A program made the position numbers and the translations under genes. 64,000 nt of DNA from Kordia antarctica (lineage in GTDB: Bacteria > Bacteroidota > Bacteroidia > Flavobacteriales > Flavobacteriaceae): assembly GCF_009901525.1 (NCBI RefSeq), contig NZ_CP019288.1:5113501-5177500 (forward strand). The letters run 5' to 3'. Position 1 is the first letter of the stretch. Each line of letters opens with the position of its first letter. Below, one piece after another: positions 33,699 to 41,865 of this stretch. The notes below the pieces were generated by a model. That model did no database searches. It was given only the letters and a program-made list of their open reading frames with translations, and was not told the DNA's origin.

Positions 33699-34772
33699 TT
33701 AAGGAACAAGCGTATGTTTCTTGTCATAATTCACCAAAAGTGAAACCACATAACTGTAACTCAAAATTCCACCAGATTGATTGTTTGCTTTTAGGAATTG
33801 ATCAAAAGTAAACTTAAACATCGGTTTGAGTGGGTTTTTATGCGACGTCCAAAAAGCACGAACTTCATCGTAATTTTTCTGAATCCCTGAATGTAAGGTC
33901 AGTTTTAGACGTTCATATTCTTCAGGATTTCTGTTGTGTACTTCTCGTAAACAATGCCACGCCATAAAGTTATACGCGCCATATTGAAAGTAAATATCGT
34001 CATTATGTAAAGCTGCCATACAACCTATAAAATTGGCTTCGTTTTCCGCTGAAAACCCAATTTGATGCGCTTCTTCATGACTTGCCGTTACAGGAAATTT
34101 GTACACAGGAATTTTGCGATTGATCTGCGCTTCATTGGTAAACGGATTGATGTAACCACTAAATCCCATAACAGTTAAGAAACTACTATAAAGCGAAGTC
34201 TTTAAACTACGATGTGTAAATGTAAATTGTGGTTGCTTTGCGCTGAAATTTTCATAACCGTTGCCTGTTTTATCAAGAATTTCACTGGTTTTATAAGGAA
34301 TTTCAACTTTTACAGTATCGTTTTGTGTAATTTGATATTGAATTGTGTTTGCTTTCGCGATGACTCTTTCGGTAAAGTTAACCAATTCTTCTGTGGAATA
34401 TTTCCGATCTAATTCAAGCGATTTATACAACGGCAATCTATAATAATTCATTCCCCAAAGTAGATGAAAAGCGAAGTATGTGATAGTAATTACAATATAA
34501 GTGTCCAATAAAATACGTTTGAATTCAGTTCGGAACAAACGGAAATTTTTATAAATGTATCGAATGATTAAAATTCCAGCAATTGTATAGAAAATATCGC
34601 CCATAGAGAAAGGAATCCAACCAAAAATAACTCTAAAAATCTTTGAAATTATTGGGTATAATCCGTTACTGTAATAGGTTTCTACAAACGCTGGGTAACT
34701 TGCAAGTATCTTAATAGCAATAAATTGAATAGGAAAAGATACAGCAATTAGGAGTTTTGTTCTCTTGGTCAT
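33699..34772 (-). CDS. DUF3810 membrane metallopeptidase-like protein
   Basis: A 357-residue protein with three N-terminal membrane segments (about 8-28, 40-72 and 92-115) and an extracytoplasmic domain. The zinc-peptidase motif is HEEAH in VTASHEEAHQIGFSAENEAN, with Glu residues downstream as a potential third ligand (gluzincin-like). The DUF3810 family is typically Bacteroidota/Firmicutes. The ATG at 34772 is preferred over a TTG two codons upstream. The substrate is unknown. Confidence 0.85.
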   Translation of the reverse strand: MTKRTKLLIAVSFPIQFIAIKILASYPAFVETYYSNGLYPIISKIFRVIFGWIPFSMGDIFYTIAGILIIRYIYKNFRLFRTEFKRILLDTYIVITITYFAFHLLWGMNYYRLPLYKSLELDRKYSTEELVNFTERVIAKANTIQYQITQNDTVKVEIPYKTSEILDKTGNGYENFSAKQPQFTFTHRSLKTSLYSSFLTVMGFSGYINPFTNEAQINRKIPVYKFPVTASHEEAHQIGFSAENEANFIGCMAALHNDDIYFQYGAYNFMAWHCLREVHNRNPEEYERLKLTLHSGIQKNYDEVRAFWTSHKNPLKPMFKFTFDQFLKANNQSGGILSYSYVVSLLVNYDKKHTLVP

Positions 34773-34926
34773 AAGCAATACATTTGAACATCATTTAGGG
34801 CAATGATACATAGCTAATGTAAAAAAACTAAATAACTATTACTAAAATGAACGTGATTTTTTCGTCATTGATAAAACAGTTCAAAATGTATTCATGCAAA
34901 AGCAAGGAATTTTACACGCTAACATT

Positions 34927-34934
34927 TACCTTTG
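34927..34934 (+). promoter_or_regulatory. Candidate -7 box (TACCTTTG) of the dipeptidase gene
   Basis: Exact TAnnTTTG match 35 bases before the ATG at 34969. Confidence 0.45.
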
Positions 34935-34968
34935 TAACATTAAATTGAATCCATAATAAAAAATTAAT

Positions 34969-36429
34969 ATGAGTCAAGAAGTAAGAACTTTAGAACCAAA
35001 TGGACTTTGGAATAAATTCGCAGATTTAAACGCAGTGCCGCGACCTTCAAAAAAAGAAGAACGTGTAATTGCTTTTATGAAAAAATTTGGAGAAGATTTA
35101 GGTTTAGAAACTATTATTGATGAAGTAGGAAATGTAATTGTCAAAAAACCAGCAACTTCAGGAATGGAAGACAGAAAAGCCATTGTAATGCAATCGCATT
35201 TGGATATGGTACATCAAAAAAATTCTGATACCGAGTTTGACTTTGATACACAAGGTATTGAAATGGTTATTGATGGAGATTGGGTACGCGCAAAAGGAAC
35301 AACACTTGGTGCAGATAATGGACTTGGAGTCGCAACGATTATGGCAATTTTAGAAAGTAACGATATTGCGCATCCTGCATTGGAAGCGTTATTTACGATA
35401 GATGAAGAAACAGGAATGACAGGCGCAATGGGCTTGAAAGGCGGATTGCTTGAAGGAGAAATTCTACTAAACCTTGATACGGAAGAAGATGATGAAATCG
35501 GAATTGGTTGTGCAGGTGGAATTGATGTAACTGCAAGACGTTCATATGTTGAAGAAGAAACACCAGAAGGTGTTGTAGGATATCAAATTTCAATTAGTGG
35601 ATTGCAAGGTGGACATAGCGGAATGGACATTCATAAAGGATTTGGAAATGCAAATGTGTTGATGAATCGGATCTTATTTGATGGATTTGAAAACTTCGGA
35701 TTGCGCATTGCTGAAATTAACGGAGGAAGTTTACGAAACGCTATTCCAAGAGAAAGTGTTGCAACTGTTGTAGTTGATAAAGTGCATCAAAAAGCGTTTG
35801 AATTTGAATTAAAAACACAAGCTGATACTATTAAAAAAGAATTTGCAACGATTGAAGCGGATTTAGAAATTATGTGTACTGTTATAGAAACTCCAACGGA
35901 AGTTGTGGAATTAGGCGTACAAGAAGGAATTACACGTTCCATATATGCTGCTTATAATGGTGTATATCGTATGAGTCCAGATATTGAAGATTTGGTAGAA
36001 ACATCAAATAATGTTGCACGAGTAATCGTAAAAGACGGAGAAATTAAAGTTGGATGTTTAACGCGTTCTTCTGTGGAAAGTGGAAAAATGGACTTAGCGA
36101 CAAAATTGAGAGCTTCGTTTGAACTTTCTGGTTGCGAAGTAGAATTTTCAGGTTCGTATCCAGGTTGGGAACCAAATATGAATGCTTCTATTTTACCAGT
36201 TTTGGTTGATTTGTATAAGAAACTAAATAATGAGGAACCAAACGTTGCAGCTTGTCACGCAGGATTGGAATGTGGAATTTTAGGAACAAATTATCCAGAC
36301 ATGGAAATGATTAGTTTTGGACCAACTATTCGTGGAGCGCATTCGCCAGACGAACGTGCAAGTATTTCTTCTACTCAGAAATATTGGAAATTTGTGTTGG
36401 AAATCTTAAAGAACATTCCGAAGAAATAA
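34969..36429 (+). CDS. pepD: Beta-Ala-His/aminoacyl-histidine dipeptidase (M20C, PepD-like)
   Basis: A 486-residue M20 metallopeptidase. The first zinc ligands are in VMQSHLDMVHQK (His and Asp), the bridging Asp is in LGADNGLGVA, the catalytic Glu pair is in TIDEETGMTGAMGL, and another ligand is in LNLDTEEDDE. The dimerisation segment includes SGLQGGHSGMDIHKGFGNAN, and the last His is in GAHSPDERASIS. Length and motifs match PepD, a cytosolic dipeptidase hydrolysing Xaa-His and other dipeptides. Single gene with terminator. Confidence 0.93.
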   Translation: MSQEVRTLEPNGLWNKFADLNAVPRPSKKEERVIAFMKKFGEDLGLETIIDEVGNVIVKKPATSGMEDRKAIVMQSHLDMVHQKNSDTEFDFDTQGIEMVIDGDWVRAKGTTLGADNGLGVATIMAILESNDIAHPALEALFTIDEETGMTGAMGLKGGLLEGEILLNLDTEEDDEIGIGCAGGIDVTARRSYVEEETPEGVVGYQISISGLQGGHSGMDIHKGFGNANVLMNRILFDGFENFGLRIAEINGGSLRNAIPRESVATVVVDKVHQKAFEFELKTQADTIKKEFATIEADLEIMCTVIETPTEVVELGVQEGITRSIYAAYNGVYRMSPDIEDLVETSNNVARVIVKDGEIKVGCLTRSSVESGKMDLATKLRASFELSGCEVEFSGSYPGWEPNMNASILPVLVDLYKKLNNEEPNVAACHAGLECGILGTNYPDMEMISFGPTIRGAHSPDERASISSTQKYWKFVLEILKNIPKK

Positions 36430-36450
36430 TTTTTGGAAAAAATATAAAAG

Positions 36451-36481
36451 CAAAAAGCTCCTTCATTGAGGAGCTTTTTTG
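36451..36481. terminator. Bidirectional terminator, pepD / peptide 5
   Basis: Stem CAAAAAGCTCCT/AGGAGCTTTTTTG, 21 bases after the pepD stop and facing the end of the reverse peptide gene. Confidence 0.85.
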
Positions 36482-36497
36482 TTTTTAATAAGTAGTT

Positions 36498-36695
36498 CTA
36501 CAACCAGGTTCCGCATTTTATACAGCGAGAAGCACCTGTATCTGGTCTTGGGTCTTGTGGCATTTGAGGTATTGGTTTCACTGTTTTTGTCTTACACTTT
36601 TTTCCTTTTGATTTTGCTACATCTGCCGTGATTTCGTCTTCAAATGTAGAAACTGTTTCTTTTTTTAATCCTAGAGCCTTTGTTTCTTTTTTCAT
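36498..36695 (-). CDS. Leader peptide 5, Lys/Pro-rich core with C-x2-C
   Basis: A 65-residue product. Leader: ALGLKKETVSTFEDEITADV (about 7-26), clearly related to peptide 6 (LGLKKQTISSLEAQLV) but ending AKSKGKK rather than GG. The core is Lys/Pro/Gln-rich (KPIPQMPQDPRPD) and ends with CIKCGTWL. The start ATG 36695 lies 25 bases downstream of a promoter-like box also found before peptide 6. The longer upstream frame runs through the palindrome and is not credible. Function unknown; possibly a modified peptide precursor. Confidence 0.6.
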   Translation of the reverse strand: MKKETKALGLKKETVSTFEDEITADVAKSKGKKCKTKTVKPIPQMPQDPRPDTGASRCIKCGTWL

Positions 36696-36720
36696 GATAT
36701 ATGTGTTTTTTGTTTCATTG

Positions 36721-36751
36721 CAAATATCAGTCAAACATGAAACTCCCAAAA
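36721..36751 (-). promoter_or_regulatory. Promoter of peptide gene 5
   Basis: On the minus strand TTTTG, 17 bases, TGATATTTG, followed by CA.. and then GAAACAAAAAACA before the ATG. The same elements with identical 17-base spacing precede peptide gene 6. Confidence 0.6.
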
Positions 36752-36789
36752 GGGGAAAAGAGATGAAAATATAGTAGTGTTTTTCCTGT

Positions 36790-36931
36790 AAAAAAGAGAC
36801 TGTCTGAAAAGGTTTAAACAACGTCATTACGAGAAATTTTTCATTTCGAAGTAATCTGTAAGTCAATAACTTAAACTTGACAGATTGCTTCATTTCATTC
36901 GCAATGACTGCTTTTCAGACAACCTCTTTTC
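36790..36931. repeat. Long imperfect palindrome (MITE/REP-like element)
   Basis: The outer arms AAAAAGAGACTGTCTGAAAA and TTTTCAGACAACCTCTTTTC pair. Inner arms pair GTCATTACGAG with CGCAATGAC and GAAGTAATCTGT with ACAGATTGCTTC. The total is about 140 bases with a short unpaired centre. Related arms (TCATTxxGAG, GAAGxAATCTG) occur at 42015-42108 and 52622-52655. On the minus strand it lies between the stop of peptide gene 6 and the promoter of gene 5, so it may also end transcription. Confidence 0.75.
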
Positions 36932-36960
36932 TATAATACAATTACTTTATTATAAGCGTT

Positions 36961-37173
36961 TTACCAGCTTGTGCATTGTCCACAATTTGAATATGAAAGT
37001 GTCATTGGTTCTGGTTGTGCAGGTGGTAATGGATCACATCCTTGTTGGCTTATGCATCCTCTTTCCATTGTTATCATTGAATGAGTTGTTGGTGCGCCAC
37101 CATTTACTAATTGTGCTTCTAAAGAAGAAATCGTTTGCTTTTTTAATCCTAGAGTTTTCATTTGTTTTTTCAT
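36961..37173 (-). CDS. Double-glycine leader peptide 6
   Basis: A 70-residue precursor. Leader MKTLGLKKQTISSLEAQLVN ends in GG, giving a clear double-glycine site at about residues 25-26. The core has four Cys (GCISQQGCDPL and NCGQCTSW), several Pro, and Met/Ser/Thr. The ATG at 37173 matches the leader start. It belongs to the same family as the other peptides in this window and shares promoter and leader with peptide 5. Confidence 0.75.
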   Translation of the reverse strand: MKKQMKTLGLKKQTISSLEAQLVNGGAPTTHSMITMERGCISQQGCDPLPPAQPEPMTLSYSNCGQCTSW

Positions 37174-37196
37174 GATATTTGTTTTTTGTTTCGGTG

Positions 37197-37227
37197 CAAA
37201 TATCATCCAAGTATGAATTTCTCAAAA
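37197..37227 (-). promoter_or_regulatory. Promoter of peptide gene 6
   Basis: Minus strand: TTTTG, 17 bases, TGATATTTG, then GAAACAAAAAACAAATATC just before the ATG. Near-identical to the region before peptide gene 5. Confidence 0.6.
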
Positions 37228-37409
37228 CAGGAAAATAGATGAAAAATATAGATTTTTTTCTTGAAAAGAGTTAAGTGTAAAATCTTGAATATTGAAAAAA
37301 CTAAAAAAAAGAAAGAATAAGTTTTAGTATTATTGCATTAAAAATCTTATAAATAGTATTTCTATGTAAGAAATAGTGTATTTTTAATCAAATTTTAAAA
37401 TATTTATTT

Positions 37410-37652
37410 ATGAAAAAAAAGAATAATTTGAATTTATCTTTGAGTAAAAAGACAATTTCTAATTTAACAGCAAGTAATTTGATGGCGGGAGATAATACTT
37501 GGAGTAATGAAACTGGTAATCCATTTTGTTTTTTATCCACTGCTGATAACCCTTTATGTGAGACTACTTCATTATCAGATTCACAAGGAATAACTTGTAG
37601 TTGGTGTCCAAATGGTGCTGGTCAGAATACCTGTAGAAAGGAGATAGTGTAG
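37410..37652 (+). CDS. Leader peptide 7, Cys-rich
   Basis: An 80-residue precursor. Leader: NNLNLSLSKKTISNLTASNL (5-24) followed by MAGD, where the expected double glycine is Ala-Gly. The 54-residue core has five Cys (FCFLS, PLCETT, TCSWCPNG, NTCRKE) and is rich in Ser, Thr and Asn. The leader closely matches the Bacteroidota class I lanthipeptide-type leaders. It is divergent from peptide 6 and has its own terminator. Confidence 0.72.
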   Translation: MKKKNNLNLSLSKKTISNLTASNLMAGDNTWSNETGNPFCFLSTADNPLCETTSLSDSQGITCSWCPNGAGQNTCRKEIV

Positions 37653-37668
37653 GTAAATCTATTAAAAC

Positions 37669-37704
37669 AAAAAGCCATTATTGAATAGTAAATAATGGCT
37701 TTTT
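37669..37704. terminator. Bidirectional terminator, peptide 7 / PPIase
   Basis: A perfect 14-bp stem AAAAAGCCATTATT/AATAATGGCTTTTT between convergent genes. Confidence 0.9.
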
Positions 37705-37721
37705 AATATCTTTTTATTATT

Positions 37722-38921
37722 TTATTTAATAACTTCACTCACAATTTCTATTTCAAAAACTAAATCTGAATTTGGAGGAATTCCTCTATTTCCTCTTTCT
37801 CCATACGCTAAATGCGATGGTAAGAATAAAGTTGCTTTGTCTCCAACACTCAATTGTTGCAGGCCTTCTCTGAATCCAGCAATCATAGGTGCATCAGGAC
37901 CAATTTCAGTTTCCATTGGCTTATATGCGTTTGCGGCTTTTTGTTGCGCATCTACGGCATCTAAAGCTTCTGCGGTTGCTAAATTGTTTGTTTGTAATAA
38001 TTTCCCATCGGCAGCAAAATATACTGCGTAATATGCTTCTACAGTAGATGTTGCAGATAATTTAGCTCCAGTACCTTTTTCAGAAATATAATACTTTAAA
38101 CCTGAAGGTAATTCAGTCGCTTTTGCTTTTTGTTCTGCAAACTTAGCTAAAGTTTTTGCTGTAATCTCTTTTGCTTTTTCAATCGCTTTTGCTTTTTCAG
38201 CATACTGACCAGAAAATACTTTTACTTCATCAAATGCTTTTGCATCTGAACCAATACGAATGATTTCAACACTTTCCATTGTGATTTCATCAACAGGTTT
38301 GTTCATAGCATCTGGAGTTTTCAACACAGGTACTTTTGCAATAATATTTACTGTTGCCATTCTTACAGAATCAATTGCTTTCTTTAAAGCAACAGTGTCA
38401 GAAATTTGAGCTCTTAATTCTTTTTCCTTTGCAGGATTGATCACAACTTTTCCAAAAACGGTATATCTTCCATTTAATGAAGGATACGGAACATGTGTAA
38501 TGTAAAATTGACTTCCGCTAGTATCTGGACCAGAATTTGCCATTGCCAAAGTTCCTGCTTCGTTATGATTTAATGTTTTTACAATTTCGTCATCAAATTT
38601 ATAACCAGCATCGCCCATTCCAGTTCCAAGTGGATCTCCTGTTTGAATCATAAAGTTTTCCATAACTCTATGGAAAATAAATCCGTCATAAAAAGGTTTT
38701 CCTTGTAAACTATCTACCAATTGTGGATGCGTTCCTTTTGCCAAACCAATAAAGTTTGCCGTAGTAACTGGCGTGTCTGTAAAGTTTAACTCAACTAAAA
38801 TAGGTCCTTTGGAAGTTTGAATATCAGCATAAATTCCATCGGCTAATTCTGGGTATTTAGCAGTTTTGCAAGCTGTAAAACCTAATGCGATGATAGCAAT
38901 AAGTAGTGTGATTTTTTTCAT
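37722..38921 (-). CDS. Peptidyl-prolyl isomerase lipoprotein, cyclophilin-FKBP fusion
   Basis: About 399 residues. A lipoprotein signal (MKKITLLIAIIALGFTAC) precedes a cyclophilin domain (about 30-225) with FIFHRVMENFMIQTGDPLGTG, GTLAMANSGPDTSGSQFYIT and NGRYTVFGKV. An Ala/Lys-rich helical linker follows, then an FKBP domain (about 270-399) with PMIAGFREGLQQL, LFLPSHLAYGERG and IPPNSDLVFEIEI. It probably assists folding of envelope proteins. An ATG four codons upstream (38933), one base after the gldI stop, is an alternative start. Confidence 0.92.
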   Translation of the reverse strand: MKKITLLIAIIALGFTACKTAKYPELADGIYADIQTSKGPILVELNFTDTPVTTANFIGLAKGTHPQLVDSLQGKPFYDGFIFHRVMENFMIQTGDPLGTGMGDAGYKFDDEIVKTLNHNEAGTLAMANSGPDTSGSQFYITHVPYPSLNGRYTVFGKVVINPAKEKELRAQISDTVALKKAIDSVRMATVNIIAKVPVLKTPDAMNKPVDEITMESVEIIRIGSDAKAFDEVKVFSGQYAEKAKAIEKAKEITAKTLAKFAEQKAKATELPSGLKYYISEKGTGAKLSATSTVEAYYAVYFAADGKLLQTNNLATAEALDAVDAQQKAANAYKPMETEIGPDAPMIAGFREGLQQLSVGDKATLFLPSHLAYGERGNRGIPPNSDLVFEIEIVSEVIK

Positions 38922-38934
38922 TAGTACATTCATT

Positions 38935-39498
38935 TTAATTTTCTGTTTCTAGGTTCTTGTTTTCTTTTTTAATAGTAAGTAATGTAATTGTGGATTGAAT
39001 CGGAACATTCGTTCCAATTTTTTTATTATCTCCGTGATAGCCATACGCAATATGAGAAGGGAAAAGAAATGTTACGGTTTCTCCTTGCTTCATTAGTTGT
39101 AATGCATAGCGTAATCCGGGAATTGTTTGTTGTTTTTCTACAATATATTCTTGAACTCCAATTTCTTCTTTTGCATAAATAACGTCGCCAGCAAATTTGG
39201 AAGTACTAATTTCGTAGGTAAGTGTGTCTCCTTTTTTTGGTAAATACATTTCTTCGGGCGATTTTTTATTGTAAAAATACCAAAAACCATTTTTAGAAGC
39301 TACATAGGTATTTGTAGAATCGTTCTCCATATATTTTTGAATTGCAGCTTCTTCTTGAGCAATTAATGCTTTATTTCGTTCTACGGATTCTTTCAAAAAA
39401 CTACCTGAACGAACGCTGACAGGTTTCCGAGCTTCTTTCTGAGCGCAAGAAACCACAGCGATGCATATCATACTTAAGAAAACAATTTTTTTCAACAT
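38935..39498 (-). CDS. gldI: Gliding motility-associated PPIase lipoprotein GldI
   Basis: A 187-residue FKBP-type lipoprotein. The signal ends in a lipobox (IAVVSC, Cys18). The FKBP core includes QTIPGLRYALQLMKQGETVT, FLFPSHIAYGYHG and IGTNVPIQSTITLL. GldI is required for gliding in Flavobacterium johnsoniae and is thought to fold other Gld or type IX secretion proteins. It lies between the DHH phosphoesterase gene (4 bases) and the second PPIase gene, forming a three-gene reverse unit. Confidence 0.9.
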   Translation of the reverse strand: MLKKIVFLSMICIAVVSCAQKEARKPVSVRSGSFLKESVERNKALIAQEEAAIQKYMENDSTNTYVASKNGFWYFYNKKSPEEMYLPKKGDTLTYEISTSKFAGDVIYAKEEIGVQEYIVEKQQTIPGLRYALQLMKQGETVTFLFPSHIAYGYHGDNKKIGTNVPIQSTITLLTIKKENKNLETEN

Positions 39499-39502
39499 AT
39501 TT

Positions 39503-40516
39503 TTAGTTTAATGCTACTTTGTACGCATTTAAAATTTTAGTGAAATTAACAATGGTATCTTCCATTGAATCGTCACTTCGTCCGCCAGCGGCATTTGTAT
39601 GTCCGCCACCATTAAAATGTGCACGCGCAAATTCATTTACCGAAAAATTACCTTTAGAGCGTAACGACATCTTCACATACGGTTCTTGTAAATTTTCAAT
39701 AAAAATTGCTGCAAATTTAATACCTTTTAATGATAATCCATAATTTACAAAACCTTCTGTATCACCTTTTTTGAAATCGTAGCGTTGTAATTCTTCTTTA
39801 CTAATGGTAATATATACGGTGTTAAATTCTTCCAAAACGACTAAATTCTTCAGTGCGCAACCTAGTAAATGGATGCGACTCAAGCTATTTGTATCGTAAA
39901 TTGCATTGTGAATCGTATCATTTTCAGCACCTTTATCTATCAAATTTGCTATAATTCTATGTGTTTTGCTTGTAGTCGCTTTAAAGCGGAATGAACCTGT
40001 ATCAGTCATAATTCCTGTGTACATACACGAAGCCATTTCAGGAGTTATCAAATCTTCATCACCTAAAAAGGCAATAAAATTATAGACCATTTCACAAGTA
40101 GAACTCATGCTTGTGTCCGAATACATGAATTTTGCATAATCGGAAGGTTGCTGATGATGATCTATCATCACAAAAGTTGCTTCACAAGCGGAAACTGATG
40201 GTTCCATTTCGCCAATTCGGCTCAAATCGTTAAAATCTAACGTAAAGATAACATTGGCATTTTTCAACAACGTTTCTGATCGTTCTTGTTCGCTATCAAA
40301 CTTTACAATTTCACTTTCGCCAGGCATCCATTTTAAAAATTCTGGATAATCATTTGGCGCTACAATCACAGCGTTATGTTTGCGTTTTTTCAAGTAATGG
40401 CAAAGCGCGAGCGTAGATCCAATTGCATCGCCATCAGGATTTTTATGTGGAATTATAACAATATTCTGTGGTGTTTGTAACAAGATTTGTACGCCTTGTA
40501 TCTCAGCTTCATTCAT
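39503..40516 (-). CDS. DHH-DHHA1 phosphoesterase, NrnA-like
   Basis: A 337-residue enzyme of the bifunctional oligoribonuclease/pAp-phosphatase type. The metal-binding motifs are IPHKNPDGDAIGSTLAL (about 24-40), FTLDFNDLSRIG, the DHH motif FVMIDHHQQPSDYA and TGIMTDTGSFRF. The C-terminal DHHA1 domain has the glycine-rich GGGHTNAAGG. NrnA removes nanoRNA and 3'-phosphoadenosine 5'-phosphate in cells lacking Orn. It is the first gene of the unit with gldI and diverges from ndk. Confidence 0.92.
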   Translation of the reverse strand: MNEAEIQGVQILLQTPQNIVIIPHKNPDGDAIGSTLALCHYLKKRKHNAVIVAPNDYPEFLKWMPGESEIVKFDSEQERSETLLKNANVIFTLDFNDLSRIGEMEPSVSACEATFVMIDHHQQPSDYAKFMYSDTSMSSTCEMVYNFIAFLGDEDLITPEMASCMYTGIMTDTGSFRFKATTSKTHRIIANLIDKGAENDTIHNAIYDTNSLSRIHLLGCALKNLVVLEEFNTVYITISKEELQRYDFKKGDTEGFVNYGLSLKGIKFAAIFIENLQEPYVKMSLRSKGNFSVNEFARAHFNGGGHTNAAGGRSDDSMEDTIVNFTKILNAYKVALN

Positions 40517-40611
40517 GCGTGTGAGTTCTGTAATTTGATTGTTGAACTTGTGAAAATAACGAAGATTTAAGCACTTCTTATTTCATAGCTGGCTAATATA
40601 CTAAAATAGAC

Positions 40612-40641
40612 TTGCAAATAAATTGTATTTGTGTACTTTTG
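40612..40641 (+). promoter_or_regulatory. Promoter of ndk
   Basis: TTG (40612-40614), 19 bases, then TACTTTTG (40634-40641), a full match to the Bacteroidota -33/-7 consensus; about 55 bases of leader before the ATG. Confidence 0.7.
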
Positions 40642-40700
40642 CACCGAAAATCAAGAGGATTTTTGAAAACACGAACTTATAATTATTTATACATACCACA

Positions 40701-41120
40701 ATGGCTGGAAAAAGAACTTTTACAATGATTAAGCCTGATGCTGTAGAAAACGGACACATCGGAGCTATTTTAGAAAAAATTACTGCTTCAGGATTTAAAA
40801 TCGTTGCTTTAAAATTAACACAATTAAGCAAACGTGACGCAGAAGAATTTTACGCAGTACACAACGAAAGACCTTTCTTTGGTGAGTTAGTAGAATTCAT
40901 GACAAGAGGACCAATTGTAGCGGCAATCTTAGAGAAAGAGAATGCGGTGAGCGATTTTAGAACTTTAATCGGAGCTACAAATCCATCAGAAGCAGCAGAA
41001 GGAACTATTAGAAACTTATATGCAACTTCTATTGGAGAAAATGCAGTTCACGGTTCTGATAGCGACGAAAATGGTACTATTGAAGGTGCTTTTCACTTTT
41101 CAGGAAGAGAGATTTTCTAA
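40701..41120 (+). CDS. ndk: Nucleoside diphosphate kinase
   Basis: A 139-residue Ndk that transfers gamma phosphates between nucleoside di- and triphosphates. It opens [15 protein letters not shown] (7-21). The phosphohistidine is H117 in ENAVHGSDS, and [12 protein letters not shown] precedes it. Its length and motifs are standard. Single-gene unit with a clear promoter and terminator. Confidence 0.97.
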   Translation: MAGKRTFTMIKPDAVENGHIGAILEKITASGFKIVALKLTQLSKRDAEEFYAVHNERPFFGELVEFMTRGPIVAAILEKENAVSDFRTLIGATNPSEAAEGTIRNLYATSIGENAVHGSDSDENGTIEGAFHFSGREIF

Positions 41121-41141
41121 GGAAAAAACATATTATATATT

Positions 41142-41175
41142 AAATCCTCAGTTGTAATGATTGAGGATTTTTTTT
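41142..41175 (+). terminator. Terminator after ndk
   Basis: Stem AAATCCTCA/TGAGGATTT with an 11-base loop and a following T run, 22 bases past the stop. Confidence 0.85.
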
Positions 41176-41177
41176 GT

Positions 41178-41483
41178 TTAGTGTAGCTTCTCCCATTTTT
41201 CATTTAAGTTATCAATGCCAAAAATATTCTCACTTATTGTTTTTCCTTTACTTTTTATATGTAAATCTTCTTGGTTTTCAGCCAAAAACTTTCCAATCTG
41301 CGCATGAACATTTCTAAATGGTTCAGTCTTATAAGAGTTTAGAAATTTCACATATTCTAATTCGAACCGTTTTGAAAAGGATCTAATAAATTCATGAGAA
41401 TCGAAAACTTCTTCTGGAATTTCAGGAATAATTTCATCACGTATAATAGTGATTTGATCTGCCATAAAACTTGGTATACTCAT
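41178..41483 (-). CDS. Hypothetical cytosolic protein
   Basis: A 101-residue acidic protein with no signal or membrane segment. Visible stretches: QITIIRDEIIPEIPEEVFDS, FIRSFSKRFELEYVKFLNSY and NVHAQIGKFLAENQEDL. It looks alpha-helical. I do not recognise a family. The reading frame is clean with an ATG, and it is flanked by the ndk terminator and a small Cys/His protein gene. Confidence 0.55.
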   Translation of the reverse strand: MSIPSFMADQITIIRDEIIPEIPEEVFDSHEFIRSFSKRFELEYVKFLNSYKTEPFRNVHAQIGKFLAENQEDLHIKSKGKTISENIFGIDNLNEKWEKLH

Positions 41484-41658
41484 AATTGATTTATTTTAAA
41501 ATGTTTTGTGACTGCTTCTAGCTTACCGCCAGCGCGAGTTTTTCAACTTGTACCGATGAAAACTTAGAAAAATAAACTTAAGAGAATATTTTTGCCACGA
41601 ATTCAAGAATGTTTTTTTGCTGCTTGTGAAAATAAACTCTCAAAAGTGATAAAAATAA

Positions 41659-41865
41659 CTAAGTTGTATGACAATCGTTAGCGCAATAATAACAACCATT
41701 TGTTTTATCATAATGACCTTTTGCTTTTTTGACAGCATCTTTGCAATTATCAAAATTCCCTAAATAAATTCTATTTTCTTCTTTGGGAAGCCAACTGCAT
41801 CCAGATGTATGCACTTCGTGATCTCCGTTAGATTGTGAGTTTTTGTTAACGTAATAATTAGCCAT
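41659..41865 (-). CDS. Small Cys/His-rich conserved protein (HEVH-C...C-x2-C)
   Basis: A 68-residue protein. Key residues are HEVHTSGCSW (about 17-26), LGNFDNCKDAVKKAKGHY, and a C-terminal GCYYCANDCHTT. Conserved His, Cys and paired Cys suggest metal binding or disulphides. I recall similar small proteins of unknown function in diverse bacteria, often near mobile or stress genes. No signal peptide is seen. Confidence 0.65.
   Translation of the reverse strand: MANYYVNKNSQSNGDHEVHTSGCSWLPKEENRIYLGNFDNCKDAVKKAKGHYDKTNGCYYCANDCHTT

Noticed and set aside
36885-37175. A 96-codon forward frame over peptide gene 6
   Set aside because: Antisense to a gene with a clear leader, GG site and promoter; the frame begins in the palindrome.
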